Below are positions 62,403 through 64,000 of a stretch of DNA of 64,000 nucleotides, one piece after another. The first letter of the stretch is position 1; each line of letters starts with the position of its first letter. Origin of the DNA: Mycobacterium sp. 1164985.4 (GTDB taxonomy: Bacteria; Actinomycetota; Actinomycetes; Mycobacteriales; Mycobacteriaceae); NCBI RefSeq assembly GCF_001668575.1, contig NZ_LZMD01000057.1, forward strand, positions 48,573-112,572. Reading direction: 5' to 3'. The notes beneath the pieces are model-generated. The model saw only the letters and a list, made by a program, of their open reading frames with translations, searched no databases and was not told where the DNA came from. The position numbers were made by a program, and so were the translations under genes.

Positions 62403-63466
62403 CCGCCACCGCGGCGCGGGAGGCTTTTGGGGCCCAATTCGCCGGTGCGGCAGGGTATCTCAACACCCCCACCTACGGTCTGCCGCCGCATTTCGTCGTC
62501 GAGGCGCTGCACGACTTCATCGGCAGATGGCAGTCGGGCACCATGGACGTCCCGTCGTTCGACGACCATGTGCGCGCCGGACGGGCCGGTTACGCGGCGT
62601 TGACGGGCGTGCCCGTGGAATCGGTGACCATGGGCAGCACCGTTTCCGGGGCGCTCGGACTGGTCGCGGCCGCGATCCCCGACAACAGCCGCGTCGTCGC
62701 GCTGCCGGGGGAGTTCACCAGCACGACGTTCCCGTTCGCCGCACAGGCCGGCCGCGGCGTCACGGTCACCGAACTCCCCGCCGACCAGCTGGTCTCGTCG
62801 GCCGGGGATTTCGACGTGGTGGTGGTGAGCCTGGTGCAATCGGCGACCGGGACGCTGCTCGACGCCGATGCGTTGCGCCGAAGTATCGCGGGCACGGACA
62901 GCGTAACCGTCATCGACGTCACCCAGGCGGTCGGCTGGAAGGCGCTCAATCTCGGCTGGGCGGACGTCACCGTCGCCGCGGCATACAAGTGGCTGCTCGC
63001 GCCGCGCGGCGTCACCTGGATGTCGCTGAGCGAGCGCGTGAGTCGCACGATGACGCCGCACGCCGCGAACTGGTACGCCGCCGAGGAGCCCTGGCAGGCG
63101 ATCTACGGGCTTCCGCTCCGGCTCGCCGGCGACGCGCGGCGGTTCGACATCTCGCCGACCTGGTTCAGCGCGCTGGGTACCGGGCTGACGCTGCCGTGGC
63201 TCGCCGCGCTCGACCCGGTCGCCGTCGAGCGCCACACCGTCGGCCTGGCCGCCCGGTTGCGTGCTGCGCTGCAGCTGCCTCCGCAGGACTCGCCGATCGT
63301 GTCGCTGCCCATCGACGGGGCGGCCGACAGGCTCGCCGCCGTGGGCATCCGCGTCTCGGTCCGGGCCGGGGCCGTGCGGGTCGGGTTCCACCTCTACAAC
63401 GATGACGACGACCTGGACCGATTGCTCGACACGCTGCGAAGTCGCGGCGCAAGCCACCGCTTCTGA
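62399..63466 (+). CDS. Class V aminotransferase-like PLP enzyme
   Basis: A 355-residue PLP enzyme of fold type I. The cofactor Lys is in AAAYKWLLAPRG and the Asp in TVIDVTQAVGW. YLNTPTYGLPPH at the N-terminus is typical of the isopenicillin N epimerase/cysteine desulfurase-like group. The substrate is unknown. The ATG overlaps the DUF4229-like stop. Confidence 0.88.
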   Translation: MTATAAREAFGAQFAGAAGYLNTPTYGLPPHFVVEALHDFIGRWQSGTMDVPSFDDHVRAGRAGYAALTGVPVESVTMGSTVSGALGLVAAAIPDNSRVVALPGEFTSTTFPFAAQAGRGVTVTELPADQLVSSAGDFDVVVVSLVQSATGTLLDADALRRSIAGTDSVTVIDVTQAVGWKALNLGWADVTVAAAYKWLLAPRGVTWMSLSERVSRTMTPHAANWYAAEEPWQAIYGLPLRLAGDARRFDISPTWFSALGTGLTLPWLAALDPVAVERHTVGLAARLRAALQLPPQDSPIVSLPIDGAADRLAAVGIRVSVRAGAVRVGFHLYNDDDDLDRLLDTLRSRGASHRF

Positions 63467-63526
63467 GGTCGCCGCATTCGTCGGGAGGATTGCGTACCGC
63501 CGCGCCGAGCCGGGTAGAACTTCACC

Positions 63527-63871
63527 ATGATTTCGCCTGAAGAGCTCTACGGACGATGGATAGACGAACTGTGGGCAGGTGAACCCGTGGCGGCCGAGCT
63601 GGTCACCGACGATTTCGTGGGGCATTGGCCAGGGCGGGTCGTGCGAGGCCCGGCGCAGCTGCAGGACGTCGTCGGGGAGACCCATCGCATGCTCAGCGAC
63701 CTGAAGTTCGTGATCGAGGTCGAGCCGTTCGTCGACGGCGACATGCTGGCGGCGAGGTGGGTCGGGACGGGCGCGGCCCAGGACGGGCCGAAACGGTTCA
63801 CCGGTAACGACATCCTGCGCATCGAGGACGGCCGCTTCGCCGAGTACTGGACCGGCACCAGCACCGGCTAG
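63527..63871 (+). CDS. SnoaL-like / NTF2-fold protein
   Basis: A 114-residue small alpha+beta protein: LVTDDFVGHWPGRVVRGPAQ, then LKFVIEVEPFVDGDMLAARW, then NDILRIEDGRFAEYWTGT. This matches the SnoaL-like polyketide-cyclase fold, a common scaffold for isomerases and binding proteins. The specific role is unknown. Confidence 0.83.
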   Translation: MISPEELYGRWIDELWAGEPVAAELVTDDFVGHWPGRVVRGPAQLQDVVGETHRMLSDLKFVIEVEPFVDGDMLAARWVGTGAAQDGPKRFTGNDILRIEDGRFAEYWTGTSTG

Positions 63872-64000
63872 CCGGCGGCGTCGCGCAACACCTGCTGCAG
63901 CTTTTCGAGCGAATCCCCGGCACCGGGATCCAGCCGCAACGCATCGCGGGGCAAGTCGGGGTCGGGCACCGTCGGTGCGGGCGCAGGGGCGGAGCGACCC
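63868..64000 (-). CDS. C-terminal part of an unidentified protein
   Basis: The last 43 complete codons of a gene continuing past the right edge; they encode RSAPAPAPTVPDPDLPRDAL, then RLDPGAGDSLEKLLQVLRDA and a TAG stop. The stop overlaps the SnoaL-like stop tail to tail. The Pro/Ala-rich stretch looks like a linker. Family not recognised. Confidence 0.5.
   Translation of the reverse strand, partial: GRSAPAPAPTVPDPDLPRDALRLDPGAGDSLEKLQQVLRDAAG

Noticed and set aside
1..64000. CRISPR array, prophage or insertion sequence
   Set aside because: No spaced identical repeats of CRISPR type, no transposase or integrase and no phage structural gene was seen; the only repeats are the short elements listed.

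Overview
The window is high-GC actinobacterial chromosome. Gene content and order point to Mycobacterium (Mycolicibacterium-type): mshA, senX3-regX3, lprQ, an mce operon, the hemA-C-D-B cluster, the cytochrome c (System II) cluster and the mycobacterial small ribosomal protein bS22 are all present. From about 22.2 kb to the right end the order follows the M. tuberculosis Rv0481c-Rv0531 segment, with several members missing (no LysE-type gene beside gpm1, no cmaA2, no mmpS2/mmpL2). GTG and TTG starts, 4-base ATGA/GTGA overlaps and leaderless-looking promoters (TANNNT 6-7 bases before the start codon) are common. No tRNA, rRNA, CRISPR array, transposase or phage gene was seen.

Region 1 (1-22.2 kb) is an accessory lipid or hydrophobic-compound module. 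A + strand operon at 0.5-5.7 kb encodes an acyl-CoA synthetase, a mycofactocin-type SDR, a CaiB-type CoA transferase, a DUF35 protein and a thiolase-like protein lacking the nucleophilic Cys. Facing it is a - strand mceABCDEF operon (5.75-13.2 kb) with no yrbE permease genes. Divergent from mceA, a third operon (13.4-22.2 kb) encodes an aldehyde dehydrogenase, an amidohydrolase, an SDR, two P450s, a Ddn-like F420-dependent protein, a secreted protein, a cupin-like protein and two close TetR paralogues. A 20-base element, 17/20 identical, lies upstream of both the acyl-CoA synthetase operon and mceA in the same orientation relative to each, which suggests co-regulation of uptake and catabolism.

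Region 2 (22.2-49.4 kb) is conserved core: the DUF2505 protein, murB, lprQ, an SDR, a poly-cysteine leader peptide ahead of a ROK regulator and mshA (mycothiol), a YbjN protein, gpmA, senX3-regX3, the Rv0495c-like protein, a Ppx/GppA protein, Rv0497-0499-like genes, proC, a BldC-like regulator, bS22, galE2, an acyltransferase, a HadA-like protein, serB, a glutaredoxin-like protein, hemACDB and small membrane proteins.

Region 3 (49.4-54.5 kb) is a lineage-variable stretch: an MpaB-type oxygenase with its TetR, a disordered protein, a PPOX-fold protein, a third P450, a Rossmann-like protein and a 40-residue basic protein. Region 4 (54.5-64 kb) returns to the core: hemL, a phosphatase, a TlpA-like lipoprotein, ccdA, resB, ccsA, a MinD/ParA ATPase and small membrane proteins. 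It ends with a class V aminotransferase, a SnoaL-like protein and a partial gene.

The observations most worth a second look are the shared fadD/mce element, the poly-Cys leader, two MIRU-like insertions carrying mini-ORFs coupled through ATGA overlaps, a 62-base palindromic repeat present after regX3 and again inside the start of resB, and the Cys-less thiolase/DUF35 pair that resembles a steroid side-chain retro-aldolase.
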